From: Falsibacillus pallidus | GTDB taxonomy: Bacteria; Bacillota; Bacilli; Bacillales; DSM-25281 | Direction of reading: 5' to 3' | DNA: 64,000 bases | NCBI RefSeq assembly: GCF_003350505.1 | Contig: NZ_QQAY01000002.1 | Coordinates: forward strand, 306,276 to 370,275 | In this document: positions 1 through 7,548 of the stretch, piece by piece | Position numbering within the stretch: the stretch's first letter is position 1 | How the letters are laid out: each line of letters opens with the position of its first letter | Notes under the pieces: model-generated | Database searches by the model: none | Told to the model about the DNA's origin: nothing | What the model saw: the letters and a program-made list of their open reading frames with translations, nothing else | Position numbers and translations under genes: made by a program

Positions 1-663
1 GAGTTCATCTGCAAGTTCCTGATAAATATCTTCAGCTGTGTAGCCATTCACCGGCTGGTTGGCGCTGCTTCGGCCAAACAGAATGCCGCTAGTATTTTCA
101 AACCAGCCAGCGAGCTTCATTTGAATGAGGGATCTTCTCAAATCGGTCGTATTCATTTCGCAGTTTTCTAAATACCAGATGACGTTCTCACCAGGGATAT
201 GTTGTTCGCGAAACGCTGCTACATCTCCATATGACGTCCCAATAAGGTGGCGGATGACATCGATGCATCCACCGAGCAGCCCTCCTTTAAAGTGTTCCAC
301 TTTTTCAGAAACGGTCTTCCATTCCGTTTTCTCCGTCAAATGGAACACGCAAGGAGAAGGGTTTTCGTGATCCCATTTGGGCTGATAGAAAGAGGAGGAG
401 GTCTGAACAACCATTCCATCTTTTTCAGTCGTTAATACTTTATGCCACATGGCCGTTGTTTCATCAGTGTATTCCCCGCGCATATCAATGAGGTTGACTC
501 CATGTGCCGTGGCAATCCCTATTTTTAATGTGATGGCCAGAAGCAAGACACTCGTATCGGAGTAGCCCAAAATCCACTTTGGGTTGATTTTATCAAAATC
601 CAATTTTTCGATTATTTCAATCAGCAACTCTCCTCCCCATGGCGGGATGATGAGGCCGACTGC
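1..663 (-). pseudogene. Truncated duplicate of S66 LD-carboxypeptidase gene
   Basis: This stretch aligns without gaps to 3533-4195, the body of the intact LD-carboxypeptidase gene of this window, at roughly 95 percent identity by eye. On the minus strand it encodes the same protein from about residue 76 (codons reading AVGLIIPP, then GYSDTS with the catalytic serine). The first 75 codons, start codon and ribosome binding site are missing: homology stops exactly at 663 and unrelated sequence follows. The C-terminal part lies outside the window. Without a start it is most likely a pseudogene left by a partial duplication. The differences from the intact copy mean the event is not recent. Confidence 0.8.
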
Positions 664-882
664 TCGGGTGTTAGTCAATGGGAAACTCGAACAGGAGCTG
701 ACACAAAAGCAGGGTTGGTAAAGAATTTCTACGATTATGGAACCTATAAATATGAGGATAAAATCTGTGCAGCCATGGATGATGCAAAAGACAAATACCG
801 CGGCATGTACGCATCCTTAAAGCCGAAGATGGCAGAAGCAAGCACAACTGTCGAAAAATCATCTGAGGAAGAGAAGAAGTAG
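664..882 (+). pseudogene. C-terminal coding remnant, family unknown
   Basis: From the duplication junction a plus-strand frame stays open for 72 codons and ends in TAG at 880-882. It reads QWETRTGADTKAG, then YDYGTYKYEDKICAAMDD, and ends in a charged tail rich in S, E and K. It has no start codon with a ribosome binding site, so it looks like the 3-prime end of a gene whose 5-prime part was replaced by the carboxypeptidase fragment. I do not recognise the family. The composition (soluble, helical, acidic and lysine-rich tail) is that of a real protein rather than random translation. Confidence 0.45.
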
Positions 883-936
883 GAAGAACAAATAGATACA
901 ACTATTGGGGTAAACAGGAGAAAAAAACGGAGAAGA

Positions 937-1284
937 ATGCATCTTCCACTAAATAGAAAAAAAGAGTCCTCCAAGCAGGAAAGTGTGACAGATGACGAAA
1001 GCGGCGGATCAGGTACAATGATCTTCGACCTATTCATTTTAATCATAGTCATTCTATTTTTCCTGATTCCTGTAATCCAGCGCAGACCATTGATCGCTAA
1101 CAAAATGCGTTCAAAGAAATTGATTTGGAACCTTGTGCCTGGATTGTCCAATTGCTTATTTTTGTTCATCATTTTAATTATCAAAATCATCGAAAATGTT
1201 CATTCCTTAATTAACAGGAAGTTCCTATGTGATTTCTTTGGAACTTCCTTTTTCTATTTTTGTGCCATTTTTTTATTTTGTTGA
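937..1284 (+). CDS. Small hydrophobic ORF, probably truncated
   Basis: An ORF of 115 codons begins with ATG behind a possible ribosome binding site CGGAGAAGA. It has a basic, serine-rich start, a hydrophobic segment at about residues 28-48 (FDLFILIIVILFFLIPVIQ) and a second at about 68-87. The segment followed by PVIQRR resembles the N-terminal membrane anchor of SDH-type Clp-fold serine proteinases, but this is a weak impression. The last 20 or so codons run through a clear terminator hairpin (1217-1248), so the frame is probably a broken or frameshifted remnant. It lies 54 bp after the debris ORF. Confidence 0.3.
   Translation: MHLPLNRKKESSKQESVTDDESGGSGTMIFDLFILIIVILFFLIPVIQRRPLIANKMRSKKLIWNLVPGLSNCLFLFIILIIKIIENVHSLINRKFLCDFFGTSFFYFCAIFLFC
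1217..1258 (+). terminator. Rho-independent terminator
   Basis: A perfect 9-bp inverted repeat, GGAAGTTCC and GGAACTTCC, is followed by TTTTTCTATTTTTG. It closes the plus-strand remnant region and lies just beyond the 3-prime end of the convergent DUF4179 gene. Confidence 0.8.
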
Positions 1285-2640
1285 AAGAGTGACTTTATAT
1301 GCCTTGTCATAATAGATCGTATTTACATTTTGTACTTTTATATCTTTGTTTAAAAGAGGTTGGTTGTAAACTAAAACGGATTGATTTTCTTTGGAAGCAG
1401 AAATACTTTCCTCAAGGTCTCGAATCAGTACTTTTTGATTTTTATCGATAAGTACAAATGGAAGGTAATGATTTATAGGATAAGGTGATTCGTAATAAAG
1501 ATAGGTCTTGCCGTCTTTTTCTAGGGCCTTAGTAATAGTTATGTTTCTTTTACTGTCTAATGGAATGATTGTTTTTCTATTAGAATTTAATTCTATAGAC
1601 TGTGCATTTGACTGGTTTTCATTGACTGATTTATTTAGTTTGAATGGAATAAGAGTTAAATTTTTTAGATTAACATCATCGTTGGCATAATAACTTAGTA
1701 CTCGCTGTTTTCCTTTATAATGCCCGGCTGATTGACCGCCAAGCCATGTTAGTGATTTACCTTGATCATCGACGACAAGATAATCTAAAAAGGCCGAATC
1801 CTCGTTTACAATACTTTGGATATAAAGTCTAATTGGTGTCAATATGATTTTCTCCACTTTGGTACCCGGAATAGCCGAGATGTTCTTATTAATGTTTATT
1901 TCTTTCACATTTCCTTTTGCTTTTTCACTTGTGATAGGAATGGTCATGGACCAGTCTGAATCGCTTGCTTCTTCGTGAATATTTTTGAGTTCAAGATTTA
2001 GTGAAAATTTATCAGGAATATGATTCACATTAATCTGTTGATCATTTAACATTTTTTCTCCTAAATCAATACGGCCATTACTATTGAAATCTGAAGTGAA
2101 ATTGCCTGATTTCAACGTAAATAAGATAACCCCATTATATTTCTTATGAAGTTTATCCGTGAATTCTCCATATTCTCTCTGTTCGTCTGGTTTTCCATCT
2201 ACGCCTTTCCCGCTTAGTGTGGTCTTGTCAGTATTCATGCTGGGTTTTTCGTTTAATGGCTTATTACTCTCCAATTTATAGGAAACCATTAATTGGAATC
2301 CGTCAAATATTGTATTCGTAATGGTTAGCTTATCTCCATTTACAGAAGAGGAAAAAAATGTGTTATCTGAAATCTTTTCATAGTTTCCACCGATATGAAC
2401 AAACTTCTCTAATGAAGTCAAAATCGGAAAAATGTTAGCGAAAGTAGGTACATTAAAAACTGACAGGATGAGAAGACATAAGCTGACTGCAATCGGTAAT
2501 AGATAGCATTCAATCCTCCGTTTCTTTTTAGTTGGGAGACTGGCTATTGTTTTATGAATCTTACTATCTAAATCACTAGGCAGGGTAATAAGATTTTTAG
2601 ATAGCTCCTCTTTGATTTTTTTGTCTATAAAATGATTCAT
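1273..2640 (-). CDS. DUF4179 membrane anti-sigma factor
   Basis: 455 aa. A cytoplasmic head of about 44 residues is followed by one transmembrane helix at 45-64 and then a large extracytoplasmic part; the first section after the membrane (FANIFPILTSLEKFVHIGG and following) is typical of the DUF4179 family found next to ECF sigma factors. The ATG lies 2 bp after the stop of the sigma gene, so the two are co-transcribed and translationally coupled. Inferred role: it holds the upstream sigma factor at the membrane and releases it on an envelope signal. The long C-terminal beta-rich region (about residues 85-455) is the likely sensor. Its ligand is unknown. Confidence 0.8.
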   Translation of the reverse strand: MNHFIDKKIKEELSKNLITLPSDLDSKIHKTIASLPTKKKRRIECYLLPIAVSLCLLILSVFNVPTFANIFPILTSLEKFVHIGGNYEKISDNTFFSSSVNGDKLTITNTIFDGFQLMVSYKLESNKPLNEKPSMNTDKTTLSGKGVDGKPDEQREYGEFTDKLHKKYNGVILFTLKSGNFTSDFNSNGRIDLGEKMLNDQQINVNHIPDKFSLNLELKNIHEEASDSDWSMTIPITSEKAKGNVKEININKNISAIPGTKVEKIILTPIRLYIQSIVNEDSAFLDYLVVDDQGKSLTWLGGQSAGHYKGKQRVLSYYANDDVNLKNLTLIPFKLNKSVNENQSNAQSIELNSNRKTIIPLDSKRNITITKALEKDGKTYLYYESPYPINHYLPFVLIDKNQKVLIRDLEESISASKENQSVLVYNQPLLNKDIKVQNVNTIYYDKAYKVTLSTK

Positions 2641-2642
2641 AT

Positions 2643-3209
2643 TTAAATATCCTCCGTATCCATATTCTCATTCTCCAAATTTAATTGTTTTTGAAGAAAT
2701 TTTCTTGCAATCGATAATCTCGATCTCACTGTTCCTTCGGGGACTTTTAAAAGCTTGGCTATATCTTTTGAAGGCAAGTCTTCATAATAGAAAAGAATAA
2801 TGACTATCCGAAGGTCTTCTTTTAAGGAGAAAATGGCTTCTTGTAAGTCCATATCTTTATATGTATCTTCATACGATGCCGACGGAAAACTTAATTCCTC
2901 GAGAGAGATGGTTCTTTTTCTTAACCTTAAGATATTGTTGCAATGATTAATGAGAATTCGAATGAGCCATGTACGAAAATATTCGTCTTTTTTTAGTTTT
3001 TTAATATTTTGATAAGCACTGAGGATTGTATATTGAATGGCATCCTCTATATCCAGCTCTTGATAAAGCATGGCCTTTGCTATGCGATAAAGGTTTCTTT
3101 TGTTTTCATGAATTAATGTAGAAAATGCTTCATTGTCGCCGATTTTAGCTAATGCAACCAATCCTTTCTTTTTATGAATATTTGTATTTAGCAGGGCAGT
3201 TAGTTTCAC
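2643..3209 (-). CDS. ECF RNA polymerase sigma factor
   Basis: 188 aa. Region 2 is visible at about residues 27-97 (LYRIAKAMLYQELDIEDAIQ, then FRTWLIRILINHCNNILR) and region 4 at about 125-178, with the helix-turn-helix KDIAKLLKVPEGTVRSRLS. The start is GTG at 3209, placed by an AAGGAGGAGG ribosome binding site. It is the first gene of a two-gene unit with the DUF4179 anti-sigma. The DIEDAIQ core is a slight departure from the usual D-x-E-D-L-x-Q pattern. No convincing ECF-type autoregulatory promoter was found in the 190 bp upstream. Confidence 0.9.
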   Translation of the reverse strand: MKLTALLNTNIHKKKGLVALAKIGDNEAFSTLIHENKRNLYRIAKAMLYQELDIEDAIQYTILSAYQNIKKLKKDEYFRTWLIRILINHCNNILRLRKRTISLEELSFPSASYEDTYKDMDLQEAIFSLKEDLRIVIILFYYEDLPSKDIAKLLKVPEGTVRSRLSIARKFLQKQLNLENENMDTEDI

Positions 3210-3333
3210 TTCTTTTTCCTCCTCCTTACTATTAGATAGAACAAAGAGAGGTTTTGCTCAATATTTATAATAATTTTTTTAATTATTTTAGAGAGGGAAT
3301 AAAACATATCCTAGAAAGGTTAACACAAAAAGT

Positions 3334-3363
3334 AAAAACGCTTAGAGAAATCCAAGCGTTTTT
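3334..3363 (-). terminator. Bidirectional terminator hairpin
   Basis: AAAAACGCTT and AAGCGTTTTT form a 10-bp stem with a run of T on either strand. It lies downstream of the LD-carboxypeptidase gene on the minus strand. Confidence 0.8.
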
Positions 3364-3403
3364 ACATAGGTTTAAATGAAATTACCATTGAAAATTAACA
3401 CTA

Positions 3404-4420
3404 TCATGATTTAAAATGCTGAACTATTTTCCCTTTCCCATCCTTCACTTCCACTTCAGCATACGCACCGTTCACAAAAGTAATCTGAGGAGGGACATGC
3501 CCGCAATCCACGTCATAGATGATGGGAATGCCGAATTCATCTGCAAGTTCCTGATAAATATCTTCAGCTGTGTAGCCATTCACCGGCTGGTTGGCGCTGC
3601 TTCGGCCAAACAGAATGCCGCTAGTATTTTCAAACCAGCCAGCGAGCTTCATTTGAATGAGGGATCTTCTCAAATCGGTCGTATTCATTTCGCAGTTTTC
3701 TAAATACCAAATGACGTTCTCACCATTGATATGTTGGTCGCGAAACGCTGCTACTTCACCATACGGTGTCCCTATAAGGTGGCGGATAACATCAATGCAT
3801 CCACCGAGCAGCCTTCCTTTAAAGTGTTCCTCTTTTTCAGAAACGGTCTTCCATTCCGTTTTCTCCGTCAAATGGAACACGCAAGGAGAAGGGTTTTCGT
3901 GATCCCATTTGTGCTGATAGAAAGAGGAGGAGGCCTGAACAACCATTCCATCCTTTTCGGTCGTTAATACTTTATGCCACATCACCGTTGTTTCATCGGT
4001 GTATTCTCCGCGCATGTCAATGAGGTTGACTCCATGTGCCGTGGCAATCCCTGTTTTTAATGTGATGGCCAGAAGCAAGACACTCGTATCGGAGTAGCCC
4101 AAAATCCACTTTGGGTTGATATTATCAAAATCCAATTTTTCGATTATTTCAATCAGCAGCTCTCCTCCCCATGGCGGGATGATGAGGCCGACTGCATCCT
4201 CCTGCATCATTTCCATGAACTCTGCGGCTCTTTTAGTGGCCGGAGAGGATTTTGCTTTTTCTTGCTTCCAAACCGTATCCCCGATTATCGTATTAAATCC
4301 TTCATTCTCCAGTTTGCTGCAAGCCTGTTTGACTAGGGAGTGCAGTTCCTCTGGTACACCGGAAGAGGGGGCGGTAATGCCAATCACCGTGTTCGCTTTT
4401 AATAATGGATAAGTAATCAT
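3404..4420 (-). CDS. S66 family LD-carboxypeptidase / MccF-like peptidase
   Basis: 338 aa from the ATG at 4420, chosen because it follows GGAAAGGAG at the right spacing; a longer frame to 4456 has no ribosome binding site. The N-terminus has the Rossmann-like start of the family (IGITAPSSG) and WGGELLIEIIEKLDF; the serine nucleophile is in GYSDTS (Ser110) and the C-terminal ENCEMNTTDLRRSL and DCGHVPPQ segments carry the Glu and His expected of the Ser-Glu-His triad. The family cleaves the L,D bond of murein tetrapeptides in the cytoplasm, or inactivates microcin C-like nucleotide peptides. Which of the two applies here cannot be told. A truncated second copy lies at 1-663. Confidence 0.9.
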   Translation of the reverse strand: MITYPLLKANTVIGITAPSSGVPEELHSLVKQACSKLENEGFNTIIGDTVWKQEKAKSSPATKRAAEFMEMMQEDAVGLIIPPWGGELLIEIIEKLDFDNINPKWILGYSDTSVLLLAITLKTGIATAHGVNLIDMRGEYTDETTVMWHKVLTTEKDGMVVQASSSFYQHKWDHENPSPCVFHLTEKTEWKTVSEKEEHFKGRLLGGCIDVIRHLIGTPYGEVAAFRDQHINGENVIWYLENCEMNTTDLRRSLIQMKLAGWFENTSGILFGRSSANQPVNGYTAEDIYQELADEFGIPIIYDVDCGHVPPQITFVNGAYAEVEVKDGKGKIVQHFKS

Positions 4421-4590
4421 ATGTAAACTCCTTTCCATAAACCATTTGACTACCATTCGACAAAAACATAGGAATCCCTTTTTCTTCTATGATAGTCATG
4501 AAAATGTTAAAAGTTGTCCATAATGGTGTTGGGTCTAATCAGAAGATTCATGCTAAAATACTACAAAATGAACAAGGAGCGAATTTTTAC

Positions 4591-5109
4591 ATGCGAAAAG
4601 TACTTTTTCTTACATTGATCTTCCCGCTCGCCTTATTGGGAGCTTGTGCAAATCATGAAGCGAAAAATCCTTCTCAAAAAAACAATGGAGAGCAGGCCGC
4701 TCATGGTGATCATAATGCAATGGAAGCTATGAACCATGGAGATATCCGTGAAGCGACAAGTTCAGCAACTATTTTGCCGAGCTTCATGAAAAATAAGCCG
4801 CAGAAAATGCAGGATATCTATTTGGCGGTTGCCCAGAACAGGGAGCTGCTTGAAAAAATCCCATGCTATTGCGGCTGCGGGGAATCAGTGGGACATATGA
4901 ACAACTACGATTGCTACATTCATGAAAACCACAAAGACGGGTCAGTCGTTTGGGATGATCATGGAACAAAATGCGGCGTCTGCCTCGACATTGCTGAAAA
5001 AGCCATTCAAGCGAAGCAGCAGGGCATGAGTGTAAAACAAATCCGTGCGATGATTGATCAGCAATACAAGACAGGATACGCAAAACCGACGCCGACACCA
5101 GAAGTTTAA
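4591..5109 (+). CDS. PCYCGC-motif lipoprotein
   Basis: 172 aa from the ATG at 4591, preceded by AAGGAG. It opens with a lipoprotein signal peptide (KVLFLTLIFPLALLGAC), so Cys17 or so should be lipidated after signal peptidase II cleavage. The hallmark PCYCGCGESVGHMNNYDCYI followed by a GTKCGVCLDIA pair identifies the PCYCGC domain family known in Bacillus and relatives. A short His-rich stretch (AAHGDHNAMEAMNHGD) precedes the domain. Six cysteines plus histidines suggest metal or redox chemistry on the outer face of the membrane, but the family has no established function that I can name. It is a single-gene unit with its own terminator. Confidence 0.85.
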   Translation: MRKVLFLTLIFPLALLGACANHEAKNPSQKNNGEQAAHGDHNAMEAMNHGDIREATSSATILPSFMKNKPQKMQDIYLAVAQNRELLEKIPCYCGCGESVGHMNNYDCYIHENHKDGSVVWDDHGTKCGVCLDIAEKAIQAKQQGMSVKQIRAMIDQQYKTGYAKPTPTPEV

Positions 5110-5121
5110 TGAGAAAAAGGG

Positions 5122-5157
5122 AGACCGAATCCAAAACAGGATTGGGTCTTTTTTTAT
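5122..5157 (+). terminator. Terminator of PCYCGC lipoprotein gene
   Basis: GACCGAATCC and GGATTGGGTC pair (with G-T wobble) around a 6-nt loop and are followed by seven T. Confidence 0.85.
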
Positions 5158-5188
5158 TTTTGCAGGAAATGAGAAAAGATTTAGCGAA

Positions 5189-5222
5189 ATAAAAAACAGC
5201 CCTTATAAAGAGGCTGCTGTTC
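5189..5222 (-). terminator. Terminator of the 82-aa membrane protein gene
   Basis: On the minus strand ACAGCAGCC and GGGCTGT form a hairpin followed by a run of T. Confidence 0.7.
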
Positions 5223-5227
5223 GTCGA

Positions 5228-5476
5228 TTAATTTTTTGGATGTCGGATTTTATAGATAAAACCGGCAAGGACATTGGCTGGAAGGAATAGCATATTGCCC
5301 TGTGCACCGTAATGAAGAACCAGTTCACCGGCTTCCATGTCATCGTACATTTTCCCTTGTTTCTTATTCAATCTCTTTTGCTCGTCTTCCATGCCACGGA
5401 CATAAAGATATTGAACAGGGAGGAAAATGAGATTGATAACGGCATATCCCAAGACTGCCCATAATATATAGTTCAT
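5228..5476 (-). CDS. Small membrane protein, DUF3949-like
   Basis: 82 aa with two hydrophobic segments: residues 2-25 (NYILWAVLGYAVINLIFLPVQYLYV) and about 60-75 (GNMLFLPANVLAGFIYKI), joined by a charged loop EDEQKRLNKKQGKMYDDMEAGE. The ATG at 5476 follows AGGGGGTG. The layout matches small Bacillus membrane proteins annotated as DUF3949, from memory. It is a single-gene unit with its own terminator. No function is known. Confidence 0.6.
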   Translation of the reverse strand: MNYILWAVLGYAVINLIFLPVQYLYVRGMEDEQKRLNKKQGKMYDDMEAGELVLHYGAQGNMLFLPANVLAGFIYKIRHPKN

Positions 5477-5639
5477 GCTGCACCCCCTAATTCTTTCACC
5501 TTACCCATATTATACCACAAGGGTTGTGTAAAAATTTAAAAAATAGAAAAGAAGAAATTCCCGAAACTTTTTTCACTTTTTCCGCGTCTAATTAAATGAG
5601 TATCTGAATGGAACGGATTTTTTAAAAGGTGGTGTGGAT

Positions 5640-5924
5640 GTGGAAACGGCAGTGGATACAGGCAATCATTTTTTGGTGATCGGATCATTTGTATTTCTTT
5701 TGACCGGTGCATCCTTGTATTTTTACCCTAAGCTGAGTGTTCTTTTGATGGTATTTTTAAGTATGATGTTCGGATTTATCTACACATTTTCCATTGAAGC
5801 CGTAAATACCGCATTGACTGCTGTTCTCATAAATGGTGTTTCTGCCGCACTTGGGGGAACAAGTGTCAAGCTTTTGAATCAGCGGATAAGATTAAAGAAA
5901 ACTACAGATGAAAGCGCAGGTTGA
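5640..5924 (+). CDS. Small integral membrane protein, unknown family
   Basis: About 94 aa. The start is uncertain between GTG at 5634 and GTG at 5640; the latter has better spacing from AAAAGGTGG. Three hydrophobic stretches cover most of the protein (about residues 12-26, 30-50 and 54-75), followed by a basic tail LNQRIRLKK. I do not recognise the family. It stands alone between terminators. Confidence 0.55.
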   Translation: METAVDTGNHFLVIGSFVFLLTGASLYFYPKLSVLLMVFLSMMFGFIYTFSIEAVNTALTAVLINGVSAALGGTSVKLLNQRIRLKKTTDESAG

Positions 5925-5948
5925 GGGAACCACCTCCAAAAGCCGCAT

Positions 5949-5977
5949 CCACAGTACTTGCTGCTGTGGTTTTTTAA
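5949..5977 (+). terminator. Terminator
   Basis: CCACAG and CTGTGG with a 9-nt loop, followed by TTTTTT. Confidence 0.75.
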
Positions 5978-6045
5978 TTTGAAGGAAAAAATAGTTTTTC
6001 AGCGAAACTTAATAGTTATACATAATGATATTGTGAGGGGTTTAC

Positions 6046-6864
6046 ATGAATTGTCATGTACAAAAAGGTATCATTCATTATGAAACAGCAGGGGAAGGCT
6101 TCCCACTGTTGATTTTGCATGCCATGGGAACGGATCATCGGTCCATGAAAGCATGGATGGAACCGATATTTGATCAGCTGAGTGGATTCCAGAGGGTGTA
6201 TGTCGATCTGCCTGCACATGGGAAAAGTAGCATCACGGATACTTTTACTTCCACTGATGATAGTGTGCAAAATTTGCTGGATTTTGTTAATCAAACGTTT
6301 GATCAAAAATCATTTGCCCTTGTCGGATCTTCATATGGAGGCTACTTGGCGCAAGGGATCATGCATTATATGCCGGATCGGGCGAAAGGAATATGCCTGC
6401 TCGCACCTGCTGTCCACAATCGAGAATTTTCAGCTCCGGAGAAAGTCGTCGTTGAACGGGAAGATGACTGGTTTGAGGGAGTAGATGAGGATATCAAGGC
6501 TGCAATGGAAACGTTGATGATCAGGCTGACAAAAAAGAATTTGACCCATTTTCTTGCTGAGATCCAGCCTGGGCGTGAATTGGCTAATCGTGAATTTTTG
6601 ACCTCCGATTGGGGAAAAGAGAGATACTTTTTGCAGGAGGAGCCATTTTCTACACAAGAGTTATGGACACAGCCGGCTTTGTTTATGCTAGGCAGAAAAG
6701 ATACTGTGGCCGGCTGGAGAAATCAAATGAAGTTAATGGACAAATTCCCTAATGGTACATTTGCTGTGCTCGAGGATGCCGGGCACATGCTGCAATTCGA
6801 CAAAAGGGAATTGGTGCAGAGTCTTGTAAGGGATTGGCTTAAGAGGCTTCGGTACTCCATTTAG
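6046..6864 (+). CDS. Alpha/beta hydrolase
   Basis: 272 aa of the alpha/beta hydrolase fold. The N-terminal strand and oxyanion area read HYETAGEGFPLLILHAMGTD; the nucleophile elbow is GSSYGG (Ser96), the acid is Asp219 in GRKDT and the histidine is His247 in DAGHMLQF, in the order and spacing usual for the family. No signal peptide, so a cytoplasmic enzyme. The ATG follows GTGAGGGG. Substrate unknown. It is a single-gene unit with a downstream hairpin at 6931-6952. Confidence 0.9.
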   Translation: MNCHVQKGIIHYETAGEGFPLLILHAMGTDHRSMKAWMEPIFDQLSGFQRVYVDLPAHGKSSITDTFTSTDDSVQNLLDFVNQTFDQKSFALVGSSYGGYLAQGIMHYMPDRAKGICLLAPAVHNREFSAPEKVVVEREDDWFEGVDEDIKAAMETLMIRLTKKNLTHFLAEIQPGRELANREFLTSDWGKERYFLQEEPFSTQELWTQPALFMLGRKDTVAGWRNQMKLMDKFPNGTFAVLEDAGHMLQFDKRELVQSLVRDWLKRLRYSI

Positions 6865-6930
6865 GGATTTTTTTATCTTGATTTTCAGGTTTTTCTGAAG
6901 GAGAAAAAATCAAATAAACCAATTTAAGAT

Positions 6931-6952
6931 GCCGGGGTTCCGGCGTTTTTTT
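6931..6952 (+). terminator. Terminator of alpha/beta hydrolase gene
   Basis: GCCGG and CCGGC around a GGTT loop, followed by G and seven T. Confidence 0.75.
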
Positions 6953-6970
6953 GTGAAGAAATTATTCTTA

Positions 6971-6998
6971 TGTAACTTTTTGGATATCCGTTCGTTTT
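6971..6998 (+). promoter_or_regulatory. ECF-type promoter of the downstream sigma operon
   Basis: TGTAAC at 6971-6976 and CGTTTT starting at 6993 are separated by 16 bp. This resembles the AAC-N16-CGT pattern of Bacillus ECF promoters and lies about 50 bp before the sigma gene, suggesting autoregulation. Confidence 0.5.
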
Positions 6999-7047
6999 TC
7001 ATAATAGACTGGTCAACACCATTAAACGTTTAAAGGGGAACAGTACT

Positions 7048-7548
7048 GTGAATTGGGAATTGATTTGGCGGGAGCATGGACGAGAAATTTTCGCCTATGT
7101 CTATACACGGGTGAGAAATAAAGAAGAAGCGGAGGATTTGACGCAGGAGGTTTTTGTTAAGGCCATCCGATCAGGCGAGCGTTATCAGGAAGGCAGCGTT
7201 AATGTAGTTGCGTTGCTGAAGACCATTGCGAAGAATCTAATCATCGATAAATGGCGGACGAAAGGGACCGCGCAGATTTTTCCGCTGAGTGAGGAAGCAG
7301 GAAATCATTCGAGCAGCGAAAACGTGGAGAAATTGATTGAAGAAAAAGACGAAATCAAACGGGCCCTTTCGATTTTGAATGAGGATCAATTAAAGGTTGT
7401 CACCTGCAGACTCATTCAAGGGCATTCCGTCAAGGAAACGGCAGCCCTGCTTGGGAAAAATGAGTCGACGGTGAAGGTCATACAATTCAGGGCAATAGAG
7501 AAAATGAAAAATAAGCTGCATCAAATGCCGGCAGGGAGGGATCAATAA
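7048..7548 (+). CDS. ECF RNA polymerase sigma factor
   Basis: 166 aa. Region 2 at about residues 8-75 (IFAYVYTRVRNKEEAEDLTQ, then VALLKTIAKNLIIDKWR) and region 4 at about 108-158 (LSILNEDQLKVVTCRLIQGHS, then ETAALLGKNESTVKVIQFRA). Start GTG at 7048 behind AAAGGGG. The stop codon directly abuts the ATG of the beta-propeller anti-sigma, so translation is coupled. An ECF-like promoter lies upstream at 6971-6998. Distinct in sequence from the other ECF factors in this window. Confidence 0.9.
   Translation: MNWELIWREHGREIFAYVYTRVRNKEEAEDLTQEVFVKAIRSGERYQEGSVNVVALLKTIAKNLIIDKWRTKGTAQIFPLSEEAGNHSSSENVEKLIEEKDEIKRALSILNEDQLKVVTCRLIQGHSVKETAALLGKNESTVKVIQFRAIEKMKNKLHQMPAGRDQ

Noticed and set aside
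5640-5924. The 94-aa membrane protein as a phage holin
   Set aside because: No lysin or other phage gene is nearby and no holin motif is visible.
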